Assembly (NCBI GenBank): GCA_024743435.1
Contig: JANSWO010000002.1
Span: forward strand, 248,001-312,000
Direction of reading: 5' to 3'
Source: Pseudomonadaceae bacterium
GTDB lineage: Bacteria > Pseudomonadota > Gammaproteobacteria > Pseudomonadales > Azotimanducaceae
DNA: 64,000 nt
Both the position numbers and the translations under genes were made by a program. Below, one piece after another: positions 7,763 to 17,626 of this stretch. The notes below the pieces were generated by a model. The model was given only the letters and a program-made list of their open reading frames with translations, did no database searches and was not told the DNA's origin. How positions within the stretch are numbered: position 1 is the first letter of the stretch; each line of letters starts with the position of its first letter.

Positions 7763-8752
7763 ATGCAAGGTTGGTTCACAGGGGCATGCGCTGGGTTGTT
7801 GCTGAGTATCATCGCGACAGCCGTTGCCGCAAAGGATGTTGACGGAGCGCTCGAGCATCCGATGTTCGAACGCTACCCAGGCCAGGTACTCGCCTGGCAG
7901 CACATCGAAAACTACCAGCCGTATAAGGTCGCCGTTGGTCCCGTAAGCGGTTACCGAACGATCTCCGAGTGGATCGAGACACAAGGCCGGGTAACACGCA
8001 CGTTCTACAAGTACGAGGGTGATGACCGCACCTACTCAGAGGTCTACAAGAACTATCTTGATGCTCTGCAAGCCGAGGGCTTTGACATTCTCGGCCAGGG
8101 TAACTCTGCGGATCGCAAAGGCGTAGCCGTTGGATCCCGGCAGTGGATGGAAGTGACGTTTGCTGAGAACCCTGCCACCAAGCCTGGCGCTGTAGGGACG
8201 ATGTTCTCTGGCACATCGTCCTCCGGTGGGGCGGGCGCCATTGTCGCGACTAAAGAGCGCGCGGCAGGAACCGCATACGTGGTGATCTACGTGGAGCAGC
8301 ACTCGCGAAACTATATTGGCACGCTGATCGATATCGTCGAGGTTGAGTCTGCCGAAACTGGGCTTGTGGTCGTGGATGCCGACGCGATGGGTTCCGATAT
8401 CGATGAGTATGGCCGCGTGGTGCTGGACGGTATTGTCTTCGACTTCGACAAGGCCACGCTCAAAGCGGAGTCGAAAGCGGCCCTCGATGCGATAGCTGGC
8501 TACTTAAAAGCAAACTCCGAGAAGCAGTTTTACGTCGTCGGCCACACCGACTCGAAGGGCACTTTCGCCTACAACAGTAAGTTGTCATCGGACCGAGCCA
8601 GGGCTGTCGCAGATGCACTCAAGCAGGGCTATGACATCGCACCGGATCGATTGCAGCCGCATGGGGTAGGGCCATTGGTTCCCGTGTTCTCGAACGGCAG
8701 CGATAGCGGGCGGGATAAGAACCGCCGAGTTGAGTTGGTTGAGAGGGAGTGA
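7763..8752 (+). CDS. DUF4892-OmpA family outer-membrane/periplasmic protein
   Basis: A 329-residue exported protein. A signal peptide covers about 1-23 (ending AVAAKD). Residues 25-200 fit the DUF4892 domain, with the typical DVDGALEHPMFERYPG start. Residues about 218-328 form an OmpA C-terminal peptidoglycan-binding domain: VFDFDKATL, VVGHTDSKGTFAYN, LSSDRARAVADAL and the closing DKNRRVEL. The OmpA domain should bind diaminopimelate in peptidoglycan and tether the protein between outer membrane and wall. It is monocistronic and enclosed by two clusters of the same inverted repeat, the second starting one base after its stop codon. Those hairpins probably form the 3' end of its mRNA. Confidence 0.88.
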   Translation: MQGWFTGACAGLLLSIIATAVAAKDVDGALEHPMFERYPGQVLAWQHIENYQPYKVAVGPVSGYRTISEWIETQGRVTRTFYKYEGDDRTYSEVYKNYLDALQAEGFDILGQGNSADRKGVAVGSRQWMEVTFAENPATKPGAVGTMFSGTSSSGGAGAIVATKERAAGTAYVVIYVEQHSRNYIGTLIDIVEVESAETGLVVVDADAMGSDIDEYGRVVLDGIVFDFDKATLKAESKAALDAIAGYLKANSEKQFYVVGHTDSKGTFAYNSKLSSDRARAVADALKQGYDIAPDRLQPHGVGPLVPVFSNGSDSGRDKNRRVELVERE

Positions 8753-8753
8753 T

Positions 8754-8974
8754 GGGGACAGGTCCAAGTGCCAGGTCCGAGGAGTAATGGGGACAGGTCC
8801 AAGTGCCAGGTCCGATTTAATAGATCCGCCAATTCATCCTGATTCCAGTGATTGGACCTGGCACTTGGACCTGTCCCCAATGTTCGCCAACGTTTGCGTT
8901 TGGACCTGGCACTTGGACCTGTCCCCAATGTTTGCCAACGTTTGCGTTTGGACCTGGCACCTGGACCTGTCCCC
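8754..8974. repeat. Composite palindromic repeat cluster 2 (downstream of the OmpA-like gene)
   Basis: Five copies of the 25-base GGGGACAGGTCC arm occur: forward at 8754-8778 and 8789-8813, inverted at 8854-8878, 8902-8926 and 8950-8974. The 8789-8813 and 8854-8878 copies are exact inverted repeats and can form a 25-bp stem around the same 40-base loop seen in cluster 1. The three inverted copies are separated by two 23-base spacers (8879-8901, 8927-8949), the reverse complement of the cluster 1 spacer. Together with cluster 1, the unit is a central hairpin with spacer-arm extensions added outward. The reading frames through it encode only repeat-derived peptides. Confidence 0.92.
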
Positions 8975-8991
8975 GCGGCTAATCCCCACTG

Positions 8992-10458
8992 CTACACGAT
9001 GCTGTTCGATTCATCCTGTGTGTCGTCATAGGCTTCGGAAATGCTGTGCTCGTCCCAGGGCTCGGCTAACTCGACGACATCGGCTTCCGCTTCGACAACG
9101 ACAACCTCGGTTGGCATCGGGGCCTCCTCGCCCGCGAGTGACTCCTCGGCCCACTGGGCCTCCGCCTCTCTAGCCATTTGCGAGACGTAGGCATCCAGTT
9201 TTTCGGTCTCGGTCATCTCCAGATCGACTGCCACTTCCGTTGCTTGTGGCGGTACGTCCGGGTCATAGGGCTCCGAGAGCGGTATCTCGATAGCCTCGAT
9301 GACATCTGCTTCACTCGTCGCCGCGATAACCGGCTCTGCGGAGTCCTGGGCAGCGACGCTGACACTCACTTGCGCACTGACGTCGTTGTTAGCTGGTTCA
9401 GGTGCGTTGTTGCTAACCGAGGCGGTGTTAGTAGCCGGTTCGGTAGCGCCCTCGGGCTCGATGTCAGGGCTGGAGGGCTCTATTCGTTGGGCGTCAGCCA
9501 TCTGTGGTTCTGGTGCGATGTCGTCTTGTTTAGCCGCGACGGGTTCCGGCACCTCTACTTGCGCAGGAGCGAGTTCTTCAACTTTGGTTGCCGCAACCTC
9601 TTCCTCGTCCGGTCGTACCTGCTCGAGCACATACTCTTTGGCATCCTCAATGCGCTCGCCGGCAGCGTCCCAAAGCTGGCTGAAGAAGCCAGGTTCCGCA
9701 TTGCCGGGGTTCTCCTTTGCTGAGGCTTCTGCTTCAGCCTCGGCTTCTAGCTCGCGAGCAACCGATTCTGCTTGGTTCGCTGACCATTCCAGATCTTTCT
9801 CGAAACGACCTTCGTAAGTGTCCCCAAACCCCTCATATTCAAGGTTTTCCAGGTTGTTGTAGATGCCTGCATGGGCATCCATGTGGTCTTTTGCCCAAGC
9901 CTGAACCTCGTCAACGGGGCGGCCCGCGTCGAGCTGCTCTCGAATCTGCTTGTCCATGTAGTCGTGATTGACCGCGTAGGCGTGCACGACGGCCTGGTCG
10001 CCATCCGCCTTGGAGCTGCCCTCATTGGCCTCGAACTGGGCCGCTTCCTCCAGATAGACAGAGGCGACTTCACCGGTTTGGTGGGCGGCGTAGTTGATGA
10101 GCATGCCGCCGGGACCAAGGCTATCCAGATAGTCGCTGGCGACCTTGTCGACCGCTTCAGCGCCGAATTGAATGACTGCACCCTGATAGTCGCCGCGATC
10201 GACCATCTCCTTGATGGCCAGGCCCTTGTCCAGCATGTCTAACGTGTTGAAGGCACTGCCCAGCGCGTCGGCTTTACCGGCGGTTTCAGCCCAGTCGTCC
10301 ATTTTGCCTACGGCCTCGCGCGCGCTGCTCCAGTCGCCAGCCTTAGCGGCGTCGACAAAGGCCTGCATGGATTCGGCCTGGCCGTTCTTGGCAGCCCAGG
10401 CAACCAGGTCGTTGAACGATTTAGCTTCGGCCGGAACTTCGGGGTAGGGATTTGCCAC
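8992..10458 (-). CDS. Acidic protein of unknown function with low-complexity C-terminal half
   Basis: A 488-residue protein I do not recognise. Residues 1-250 look mostly helical and globular, with Ala-, Glu- and Gly-rich helices and no signal peptide or membrane segment. A short run of alternating Glu and Ala (ELEAEAEAEASAKE) leads to WDAAGERIEDAKEYVLEQV. From about residue 290 the chain is dominated by Pro, Val, Glu, Ala, Thr and Ser in loosely repeating patterns and is probably disordered and strongly acidic. The start is a GTG with AGGATG upstream. It lies 70 bases downstream of lipA on the same strand and could be the last gene of that operon. Clean codon structure supports a real gene; the function is open. 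Confidence 0.75.
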   Translation of the reverse strand: MANPYPEVPAEAKSFNDLVAWAAKNGQAESMQAFVDAAKAGDWSSAREAVGKMDDWAETAGKADALGSAFNTLDMLDKGLAIKEMVDRGDYQGAVIQFGAEAVDKVASDYLDSLGPGGMLINYAAHQTGEVASVYLEEAAQFEANEGSSKADGDQAVVHAYAVNHDYMDKQIREQLDAGRPVDEVQAWAKDHMDAHAGIYNNLENLEYEGFGDTYEGRFEKDLEWSANQAESVARELEAEAEAEASAKENPGNAEPGFFSQLWDAAGERIEDAKEYVLEQVRPDEEEVAATKVEELAPAQVEVPEPVAAKQDDIAPEPQMADAQRIEPSSPDIEPEGATEPATNTASVSNNAPEPANNDVSAQVSVSVAAQDSAEPVIAATSEADVIEAIEIPLSEPYDPDVPPQATEVAVDLEMTETEKLDAYVSQMAREAEAQWAEESLAGEEAPMPTEVVVVEAEADVVELAEPWDEHSISEAYDDTQDESNSIV

Positions 10459-10528
10459 GTCGGCATCCTCGCTGTGGTGTTATTCCTTTAGGCGAGGTGG
10501 GTGCGGAAATTGGGTCAGCGAGGGCGGG

Positions 10529-11551
10529 CTAATCTATGGTTACGGCGGCGATGCGCGAGCTGTCGAGCCCCAGATTGTTCTTCTCCAGAATACGATCCGC
10601 GCGGTAGCTTGAGCGCACGAGGGGACCGGATGCGACTTCGGTAAAGCCCATATCGAGCCCCCATTCCCGGTAGGCGGCGAACTGATCCGGGTGCACCCAG
10701 CGATCAATGTCCAGGTGATTTGGAGTAGGGCGCAGATATTGCCCCAGGGTCAACACGTCCACATCGTGCTCGCGCAGCGCCTGCATGGCCGTGCGAATCT
10801 CATCGTCAGTCTCACCGAGACCAACCATAAGTGAGGATTTGGTCAGTGGCGCGCCAGCGCGCTTCGCGTGTGCGAGCACGTCGAGCGTCTGCTGGTATCC
10901 GGCCCGCGGGTCGCGTACAACATGGGTCAGTCGCTCGACGGTTTCCAGGTTCTGCGCGAAGACCTCCAGACCACTGGTGACGACCGTGGTGACATCGTTG
11001 AGCCGGCCGGCAAAGTCTGGCGTCAGTGCTTCCACAGCCGTTTGTGGATTCACCTGCTTGATCGCTCGAATACAGGCCGCGTAGTGAGCCGCGCCACCAT
11101 CCGGCAGGTCATCGCGATCAACAGAGGTCAGTACTACGTAGCGAAGTTCCATCAGCCGGACAGACTCAGCGGCTCCGTTCGGCTCGTTAGCGTCCAGCCA
11201 GCCTTTCGGGTTGCCGGTATCGACGGAGCAGAAGCGACAGGCGCGCGTACAGACGCTACCCATGAGCATGATGGTCGCTGTGCCATTGGACCAACACTCG
11301 CCGATGTTAGGGCAGTGCGACTCCTCACAAACGGTGGCGAGGCGATTCTCGGTGACTGTGTTCTTGACCGCCGTGTACTTGCCGCCACCAGGCATGCGGG
11401 CGCGCAGCCACGGCGGCTTTCTGCCCGTCGGAGCAGATTCCCCAGCGCGCACCTTCTGGCCATCCTTTATCGCGACCGTGCCTTCCGGCGTGCGGAACTT
11501 GGCGCCGGAGGGGACGTGCTGGACGGGTGTGTTCGTCGGTTTGCTGACCAT
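10529..11551 (-). CDS. lipA: Lipoyl synthase
   Basis: A 340-residue radical-SAM enzyme that inserts two sulfur atoms into octanoyl groups on lipoyl domains of 2-oxoacid dehydrogenases and the glycine cleavage system. Both cluster motifs are visible: the auxiliary set C75, C80 and C86 ([12 protein letters not shown]) and the radical-SAM set C101, C105 and C108 (CTRACRFC). The C-terminal RSSYRAD motif, a ligand region for the auxiliary cluster, is also present. Its usual partner lipB, the octanoyltransferase, is not adjacent. It lies nine bases downstream of the ABC exporter genes, so it probably shares their transcript. The N-terminal 45 residues are longer and more polar than in E. coli LipA. 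Confidence 0.97.
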   Translation of the reverse strand: MVSKPTNTPVQHVPSGAKFRTPEGTVAIKDGQKVRAGESAPTGRKPPWLRARMPGGGKYTAVKNTVTENRLATVCEESHCPNIGECWSNGTATIMLMGSVCTRACRFCSVDTGNPKGWLDANEPNGAAESVRLMELRYVVLTSVDRDDLPDGGAAHYAACIRAIKQVNPQTAVEALTPDFAGRLNDVTTVVTSGLEVFAQNLETVERLTHVVRDPRAGYQQTLDVLAHAKRAGAPLTKSSLMVGLGETDDEIRTAMQALREHDVDVLTLGQYLRPTPNHLDIDRWVHPDQFAAYREWGLDMGFTEVASGPLVRSSYRADRILEKNNLGLDSSRIAAVTID

Positions 11552-11560
11552 AACGCTAGT

Positions 11561-13486
11561 CTAGTCCTGCTCGGGCGTTGGTGCAGCCGGTTGAGCCTCG
11601 GCATCGTCTGATTGGAATTGCAGCGAGTACAGGGTTGAGTACAGCCCGCCTTGGCTGAGCAATTCGTTGTGGCTGCCAATCTCGCGCACTTGCCCATCTT
11701 CCAACACCAGAATTCGATCAGCTTCCGCAATCGTCTGCAGCCTGTGCGCGATGATGATCGATGTCCGTCCCTGGGTGAGTTTGTCCAGCGCGTCCTGAAT
11801 CAGCAGCTCGGTTGCTGTGTCGATGCTGGCGGTCGCTTCGTCCAGCACGAGTATCTCCGGATCGGCAGCGAGCACCCGTGCGAAGGCGAGTAACTGCCGC
11901 TGTCCTTGGGAAAGGTTCTGCCCGCGTTCGGACAGTTCGGTATCTATTCCTTCTGGCAATTCGCTGATGAAGCGCCACGCGTTGACCGTTTTTGCGGCTT
12001 CGATTGCCCGTTCGCGGCTAATCTGCGGATCGCCGAGTGAGATGTTGTCGTAGATGCTGCCGGAGAAGATGTGGAAGTCCTGCAGCACGACGCCCACGCG
12101 CCTGCGCAGGTCGTGGCTGTGAATGTGATTGAGATCGATGCCGTCCAGGAAAATTTTGCCGTCCGGAAAATCGTAAAACCGCGCAAGCAGACGAATCAGC
12201 GTGCTCTTGCCGGAACCGGTTGGGCCGACTATCGCGAGGCGCTCGCCAGCTTCAATATTCAGCGAGACGTCTTTTAGTACCGTCTCACCATAGTCGTAGG
12301 CAAACGTCAGGTTCTTGAATTCGAGTTCGCCGCGCAAACGCTGGGGTAGCGCCGCGGGTTCGAGCGGTTCGTGGATGCGTTCGTCCCAATCCAGCGCTTG
12401 GAAGATTCGCTCGCCGGACGCCATAGCGCGAAACAGAATGTTGGTCTGTTCGCCGAGCGCGACGATAGGTTGAAACAACATGTCAACGAAGCGCGTGAAC
12501 AGCACAACGCCGCCAAGCGACATCGCGCCGGCAGCAACAGACTCGGTGCCGATCCAAACGATCGCTGCCAACGCCAGATGGCTCATCGAATCCGTGAACG
12601 CGCCATACAGTGTTTCGATGCGAGCTGAAGCCAACTCGGCGTCACGGTGCGAGGCGTTGATGTCGGTGTAGCGCTCGAGGTTTTCCTCCTCGCGCCCAGA
12701 AATCTGAACCACGGTGAGGCCAGAGAGATTTTCCTGCATGTTCTGATTCAGGGACGACAGCGCCAGCCTGGCGCGCCGGAAGAGCTCTCGAGAGAAACGC
12801 CGGAATACAGTAGTCACTGTGCCCATGATTGGCAGAGCGAGCAGTAGCCACAGCGTTAACTCGACATCGGTCGCGAGCATGATGCCGAGCGCCACAAAGA
12901 AAGGCACAAACTCGCCGACCAGCGTTCCCAGACCGCGCAGCGCTTCGTACAGCGCTTCGACGTCGTTGGTCACGCGCGTCATGATTCTGCCGACGGCGAC
13001 GCGGTCATAGAATGAAGCCGGGCGGCTCTCAAGGTGAGAGAACAGATCCAGCCGAAGATCGCGCAGGCCGTTGATGACGGCGCTGTTCAACGTCATACGA
13101 TGCCAGTGCCCAAGAATCGCCCAGGACACCTGGAAAACGACATACATAAGCGCGGCCGCAAATAGCGGGGCCCATCCAAGGGACTCGCTGAGCCAACCGT
13201 TTAACGCGATCAAACCCAGGTCCGGCGAGGCTGGGTCTGGGTTGCCGCCAAGAATGTGATCGATGGCGACGATAGAGATGATGACCGGCAGCAGTACCTG
13301 CAGAACTGACGCAACCAACACGAGTACGGAAGAGACGGCAACGGTCACCTTATACGGCGCGAGCCAACGCAGCAGTCGTTTCAACAACGACAAATTGAGT
13401 ACCGCGCCGCTGATCTCGGCGTCGAACATCTGATGGTCGCGACCGGCGCTGGTCGGCGAGGGTGAGCTGGCCTGGCGTTTACTCAT
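11561..13486 (-). CDS. ABC exporter half-transporter with canonical catalytic site (MdlB/YheH-like)
   Basis: A 641-residue half-transporter: six transmembrane helices in the first 350 residues, then a nucleotide-binding domain. Walker A is GPTGSGKST, the signature is LSQGQRQ, and Walker B ends VLDEATASID with the catalytic glutamate present. It overlaps the preceding half-transporter by four bases (ATGA), so the two are translationally coupled and should form a heterodimer of the MdlAB, YheIH or TM287/288 type. Such exporters move lipids, drugs or peptides outward across the inner membrane; the substrate here is unknown. A 30-residue polar N-terminal extension precedes the first membrane region. 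Confidence 0.9.
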   Translation of the reverse strand: MSKRQASSPSPTSAGRDHQMFDAEISGAVLNLSLLKRLLRWLAPYKVTVAVSSVLVLVASVLQVLLPVIISIVAIDHILGGNPDPASPDLGLIALNGWLSESLGWAPLFAAALMYVVFQVSWAILGHWHRMTLNSAVINGLRDLRLDLFSHLESRPASFYDRVAVGRIMTRVTNDVEALYEALRGLGTLVGEFVPFFVALGIMLATDVELTLWLLLALPIMGTVTTVFRRFSRELFRRARLALSSLNQNMQENLSGLTVVQISGREEENLERYTDINASHRDAELASARIETLYGAFTDSMSHLALAAIVWIGTESVAAGAMSLGGVVLFTRFVDMLFQPIVALGEQTNILFRAMASGERIFQALDWDERIHEPLEPAALPQRLRGELEFKNLTFAYDYGETVLKDVSLNIEAGERLAIVGPTGSGKSTLIRLLARFYDFPDGKIFLDGIDLNHIHSHDLRRRVGVVLQDFHIFSGSIYDNISLGDPQISRERAIEAAKTVNAWRFISELPEGIDTELSERGQNLSQGQRQLLAFARVLAADPEILVLDEATASIDTATELLIQDALDKLTQGRTSIIIAHRLQTIAEADRILVLEDGQVREIGSHNELLSQGGLYSTLYSLQFQSDDAEAQPAAPTPEQD

Positions 13487-15261
13487 CCGATGGGTGCGCC
13501 CAGTAACTCGAGGTCCGCGCTGGATGCGCCTTCGCGCTGAATTCGTTCAAGTTCAGAGTAGTAGCCACCTGATCTGATCAGGTCTTCGTGGCTACCGATC
13601 TCGGTTATCTGACCGCCTTCGAGAACGACAATACGATCCGCGTGTCTGGCCGTTGATACCCGGTGCGAGACCAGGAGCGTTGTCTGGCCGGATCTAAGCC
13701 GACGCAACTCGGAGAGAATGTGTTCTTCGGTCTCGGTATCGACAGCCGAGAAACAATCGTCGAGCAGTAACACGGGCGCGTTGCGAATCAAGCCTCGCGC
13801 AAGGGCAGCGCGCTGCTTCTGGCCGCCGGACAGCGTCACGCCGCGCTCACCGACCTCGGTATCCATTTGCTCGGGAAAGCCTTCGATCGTGGAACGCAGA
13901 TCTGCCGATGTGGCCGCCGCCCAGATGCGAGCCAGCGCTCGCTCAGGATCGTCATAGGTCAGGTTGTCGCGCAGTGGCTCCGCAAACAGAAACGCATCCT
14001 GCGGGACGTAAGCCAAGTCGCGGCGAAGCACCGATAGCGGGTAGTCGGAGACAGCGTGTCCGTCGATAAAGACGCATCGTGTCGGCGGTTCGAGCAGCCG
14101 AACGATCTGTCTGAGAATGGTGGTTTTGCCGGCGCCTACCGGGCCCATGATGGCGACGGTCTCGCCCGGCGCGATGGTTAGGTTGATTCCCTCGAGAGCC
14201 GGCCGACGCGTGCCAGGGAACGAGAAAGACAGATCTTTGAGTTCGATGTTGCCGGTGATGTGTTCAGGCGTATCGCCGCTTGGTGCGTCGGGAATCTCAG
14301 GGCTGCGATCCATTACATCGAACACGCGCTGGGAGGCGACAGCCGCGCGTTGGAACATATTCAGCATGAAACCGGCCACGCGGAATGGTTGTACGACCAT
14401 GCTGATGTACATGAAGAACGCAACAAAATCCCCGATGGCGAGTTCACCATCGAGCACCAGTGTGCCGCCGACGCCGAGTACCGTAATGGTGCAGATCGCG
14501 GCGAGGGAGGGCATCCAGGCGCCCATCATCGACGTAACCCACGCCTGTCGATAAAACGCATCGGCGTAGAGCTGATTGGTGCGAGCGAAGCGCTCGATTT
14601 CATTGTCTTCCTGCACCATTGCCTGGATGGTGCGAATGCCGGACAGGTTTTCCTGCACCTGAGCCGATAGGTCGGAGAGTCGGTTCTGCACGTCGGCGGA
14701 CGCTTCTCCCATCTGCCGCGCGGACCAGCGCGCGTAGAAAAACACCAGGGGGAGTGGCGGTATCAGAAGCAGCGTCAGCATCGGCGACAGATACAACATG
14801 AAGGCAAAGCCGACGATCGTCGCGTAGACGAGAATCACTGCGAGGATGGTGCCCAGTGAGATGAGGCGCTGTATGAGCGATATGTCCGCGACCGCACGGG
14901 TCATCATGTCGCCGACAGAGAATTCGTTGAAAAACGTAGCGCCCTGGCTTTGGAGCGTCTCGTACAGATTGCGTCGCAGATCGAATGCGACCTTGAGTGA
15001 TGCTGAGCGAACCAGATAGCGGGCGCTGGTAACGAATGCGTAGCGGCCGATCACTGCGCCGACTATCCACAGCACGGGATTGATCACATCCCAGTTACCT
15101 TCGGCCATTCGATTAATGCTCACGGCAAGCGACAGTGGCACCATGGCTTCAAGCACTCTGGCAATACCGAAGCAGGCGATCCCTGCGCCCAGACGCAATC
15201 GATAGTGCCGGGCATAGGGCCAGACCCTCGCCAGGTGTTTGAAGGTGTCGCGGGTGCGCAC
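13483..15261 (-). CDS. ABC exporter half-transporter with degenerate catalytic site (MdlA/YheI-like)
   Basis: A 592-residue half-transporter with an N-terminal six-helix membrane domain and a C-terminal ATPase domain. Walker A is GPVGAGKTT and the signature is LSGGQKQR. Walker B ends LLLDDCFSAVD, with aspartate where the catalytic glutamate would be. This glutamate-to-aspartate change is the hallmark of the non-consensus half in asymmetric heterodimeric exporters, and the partner encoded immediately downstream keeps the glutamate. The gene starts 12 bases after asnS on the same strand. The pair is well supported; the transported compound is not. Confidence 0.9.
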   Translation of the reverse strand: MRTRDTFKHLARVWPYARHYRLRLGAGIACFGIARVLEAMVPLSLAVSINRMAEGNWDVINPVLWIVGAVIGRYAFVTSARYLVRSASLKVAFDLRRNLYETLQSQGATFFNEFSVGDMMTRAVADISLIQRLISLGTILAVILVYATIVGFAFMLYLSPMLTLLLIPPLPLVFFYARWSARQMGEASADVQNRLSDLSAQVQENLSGIRTIQAMVQEDNEIERFARTNQLYADAFYRQAWVTSMMGAWMPSLAAICTITVLGVGGTLVLDGELAIGDFVAFFMYISMVVQPFRVAGFMLNMFQRAAVASQRVFDVMDRSPEIPDAPSGDTPEHITGNIELKDLSFSFPGTRRPALEGINLTIAPGETVAIMGPVGAGKTTILRQIVRLLEPPTRCVFIDGHAVSDYPLSVLRRDLAYVPQDAFLFAEPLRDNLTYDDPERALARIWAAATSADLRSTIEGFPEQMDTEVGERGVTLSGGQKQRAALARGLIRNAPVLLLDDCFSAVDTETEEHILSELRRLRSGQTTLLVSHRVSTARHADRIVVLEGGQITEIGSHEDLIRSGGYYSELERIQREGASSADLELLGAPIG

Positions 15262-15273
15262 TATGGCTGATTC

Positions 15274-16653
15274 CTAGAAGTCTGCGCCGTTAGGCACACG
15301 CGGAAACGCGATCACATCGCGAATGTTGGCCATGCCCGTCACGTATTGAACGAGCCGCTCAAAGCCCAGGCCGAAACCGGCGTGGGGAACGCTTCCATAG
15401 CGCCGTAAATCCCGATACCACCAAAGTTCTTCGCTCAGGCCTTGCGCGGCGAGCTTCGCATCGAGGACGTCCAGGCGCTCTTCCCGCTGGCTGCCGCCGA
15501 TGATTTCGCCAATACCGGGGACGAGTACATCCATCGCAGCAACCGTCTTACCGTCGTCGTTGGCGCGCATGTAGAAGGCTTTGATGTCGGCTGGATAATC
15601 CGTGACGACAACGGGGCCCTTGAAGTGTTCTTCCGTCAGGAAGCGCTCGTGCTCCGACTGCATGTCCAGCCCCCAGGCAACCGGGAACTCAAACGTTTTG
15701 CCGGATGCTTTCAGGATGTCGATGGCCTCGGTATAGGTGATGCGGACAAAGGGTTTCTCGATCACCGTTTGCAGCCGCTCGATTGCGCTCGAATCGACTC
15801 GCTCGGCGAAAAACGCCATGTCATCCGCATTGTCTTCGAGCGCTTTGGCGAAGACAGATTTCAGTAAGCCTTCCGCGAGGTCGGCATCAGCGGCGAGATC
15901 GGCGAAAGCGATTTCGGGCTCGATCATCCAGAATTCAGCCAGGTGTCTTGCCGTATTGGAGTTCTCCGCCCGAAAGGTGGGTCCGAAGGTGTAAACCTTG
16001 GACATGGCGAGGCAGTAGCTCTCGACGTTGAGCTGCCCGGATACGGTTAGAAACGTTTCGCGGCCAAAGAAATCGTCGCCGAAATCCTGACCCTTGTTAA
16101 CCGAGTCCAGGGTAGAGACGCGAAACAGCTCACCGGCGCCTTCGCAATCGCTACCGGTGATGATTGGCGTTGCGACCCAGATGTAGCCCTGCTCGTTCAG
16201 ATAGCCGTGCACCGCCTGCGCAAGGGTATTGCGCATGCGCGCAATGGCACCAAAGGTATTGGTGCGCGGCCGCAGGTGGGCGACGCTGCGCAGGTACTCG
16301 AATGTATGCCGCTTCTTGGCGATCGGATAGGTTTCTGGATCGTCAACATCGCCGATCACCTCGATGGCGCTTGCCTGGATCTCGCGATCCTGGCCTTTGC
16401 CCTGACTCTCGACCAGGGTGCCCGTGATCCTGACCGATGCGCCGGTTACCAGTTCTGCTATGTCCTGCTCGTAGTTGTCGAGGCTGCCATCGGCAACGGC
16501 CTGGATGGTGTCGAAGCAGGAGCCGTCGTGCACATGTACGAACGAAAAACCGCCCTTGCTGGTGCGCCGGGAGCGAACCCAACCCTCTATCGTCACCGGT
16601 GTGTCCAGTTCGATCTGGTGGGCGAGAAGGGCTTTGATGGCGGTAGCGGTCAT
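15274..16653 (-). CDS. asnS: Asparaginyl-tRNA synthetase
   Basis: A class II aminoacyl-tRNA synthetase of about 459 residues, close to the E. coli length. The N-terminal anticodon-binding OB fold begins [18 protein letters not shown]. The catalytic core contains the [20 protein letters not shown] motif 2 region and ends with motif 3, [16 protein letters not shown]. The start at 16653 ([11 protein letters not shown]) is chosen because it matches the family N-terminus; an in-frame upstream start would add 38 unusual residues. The first gene of a probable operon with the ABC exporter and lipA. A 174-base divergent promoter region separates it from the DUF3014 gene. Confidence 0.95.
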   Translation of the reverse strand: MTATAIKALLAHQIELDTPVTIEGWVRSRRTSKGGFSFVHVHDGSCFDTIQAVADGSLDNYEQDIAELVTGASVRITGTLVESQGKGQDREIQASAIEVIGDVDDPETYPIAKKRHTFEYLRSVAHLRPRTNTFGAIARMRNTLAQAVHGYLNEQGYIWVATPIITGSDCEGAGELFRVSTLDSVNKGQDFGDDFFGRETFLTVSGQLNVESYCLAMSKVYTFGPTFRAENSNTARHLAEFWMIEPEIAFADLAADADLAEGLLKSVFAKALEDNADDMAFFAERVDSSAIERLQTVIEKPFVRITYTEAIDILKASGKTFEFPVAWGLDMQSEHERFLTEEHFKGPVVVTDYPADIKAFYMRANDDGKTVAAMDVLVPGIGEIIGGSQREERLDVLDAKLAAQGLSEELWWYRDLRRYGSVPHAGFGLGFERLVQYVTGMANIRDVIAFPRVPNGADF

Positions 16654-16827
16654 ATCAGAGAAGTCTCGATCGTTCGATAAATGGGCCGGGCCGGCATAAT
16701 AAACCTTATTGTCCGTCAAGACGCCGTGCACGTGTTGCCAGTGCTGCTGCCGGAGTGATTTAGTCACGATCAGTTAAGCGCACCAGCCTCAATATCTGGT
16801 GCTCGAATTCAATGCAAAGGAGCGCAG

Positions 16828-17625
16828 GTGAAGCACTGGGGTGTGGTGGCAGGTTTGGTGGCAGCGGCCCTCATTATCGTTGTTCTGGAGTACGGCGTAC
16901 CCTGGTGGCAATCCCGTGGCGATACTGAGAAAGCTGATGCACCGGTGCAGGCGAATGATGCGCTTGCCGAACCTTTGAGCGCAGAGTCGAACGCGCCGAC
17001 TGCTTACACGCCGCGTCCGATACCACCGACGCTACCACCACTTGATCAAAGCGATGTCGCTGTGATCGAGGAACTGGCCGATTGGCCGGTGGACCCTGGC
17101 TGGCTGGAGCAGGGAGATCTGCTGCGCCGTCTGGCAGCACTGATCGATAACGCTGCGCGCGGTGAGGTGCCGCGAAGCCAACTGGCGTTCTTGCTGCCGG
17201 AGCAGGGTTTCTCTGTGGCCAACGCTAACGGCCAGCTCCGTATGTCAGCGCGTAGCGGCGCCCGCTTTGATGCTTACCTCGATTTGCTGGAGGCTTTTCC
17301 TTCGGAGCAGGCCGCCAGGCTTCTCACTCTGTATGCGCCCTTGCTGGATGCAGCGCTGCGTGAGCTTGGCCGACCGGACGCGGATTCCATTGCGCTCGTG
17401 CGCCGATCTGTAGACAACGTGCTGGCGGTGTCAATTCCCCAGGAAGGCCTTGCTCTGGTGCGAGCTGAGCGTGGCTACGCATTTGCTGATGAATCGATTG
17501 AGGCGGCAACTGAGTTTGATAAACAGTTGCTGAGGTTGGGCCCCGATAACCTAGGCCGGCTACAGCGCTACGCGACTGACCTATTGAGAGCACTCGACGC
17601 TCTGGACAGTGACAACGCGCCCTAG
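16828..17625 (+). CDS. DUF3014 family membrane-anchored protein
   Basis: A 265-residue protein with a single N-terminal membrane anchor (VVAGLVAAALIIVVLEYGV). A Pro/Ala-rich linker (about 30-70) leads to a helical domain fitting DUF3014: LPPLDQSDVAVIEELAD, then a LLRRLAALIDNAARGEV segment. It probably faces the periplasm; no molecular function is established for the family. It follows an AAAGGAGC ribosome-binding site and is transcribed divergently from asnS. It ends one base before the stop of the convergent acyltransferase gene. Confidence 0.8.
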   Translation: MKHWGVVAGLVAAALIIVVLEYGVPWWQSRGDTEKADAPVQANDALAEPLSAESNAPTAYTPRPIPPTLPPLDQSDVAVIEELADWPVDPGWLEQGDLLRRLAALIDNAARGEVPRSQLAFLLPEQGFSVANANGQLRMSARSGARFDAYLDLLEAFPSEQAARLLTLYAPLLDAALRELGRPDADSIALVRRSVDNVLAVSIPQEGLALVRAERGYAFADESIEAATEFDKQLLRLGPDNLGRLQRYATDLLRALDALDSDNAP

Positions 17626-17626
17626 G

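Noticed and set aside
8730-9173. Plus-strand open frame through repeat cluster 2
   Set aside because: The encoded peptide is just the repeat read as TWHLDLSP units and it runs into the antisense of the acidic-protein gene.
9178-9723. 181-codon plus-strand frame opposite the acidic protein
   Set aside because: Its open state follows from the biased codons of the real minus-strand gene; Cys/Arg/Phe-rich composition is not protein-like.
16654-16767. N-terminal extension of asnS
   Set aside because: The additional 38 residues do not resemble asparaginyl-tRNA synthetases and would cover the divergent promoter.
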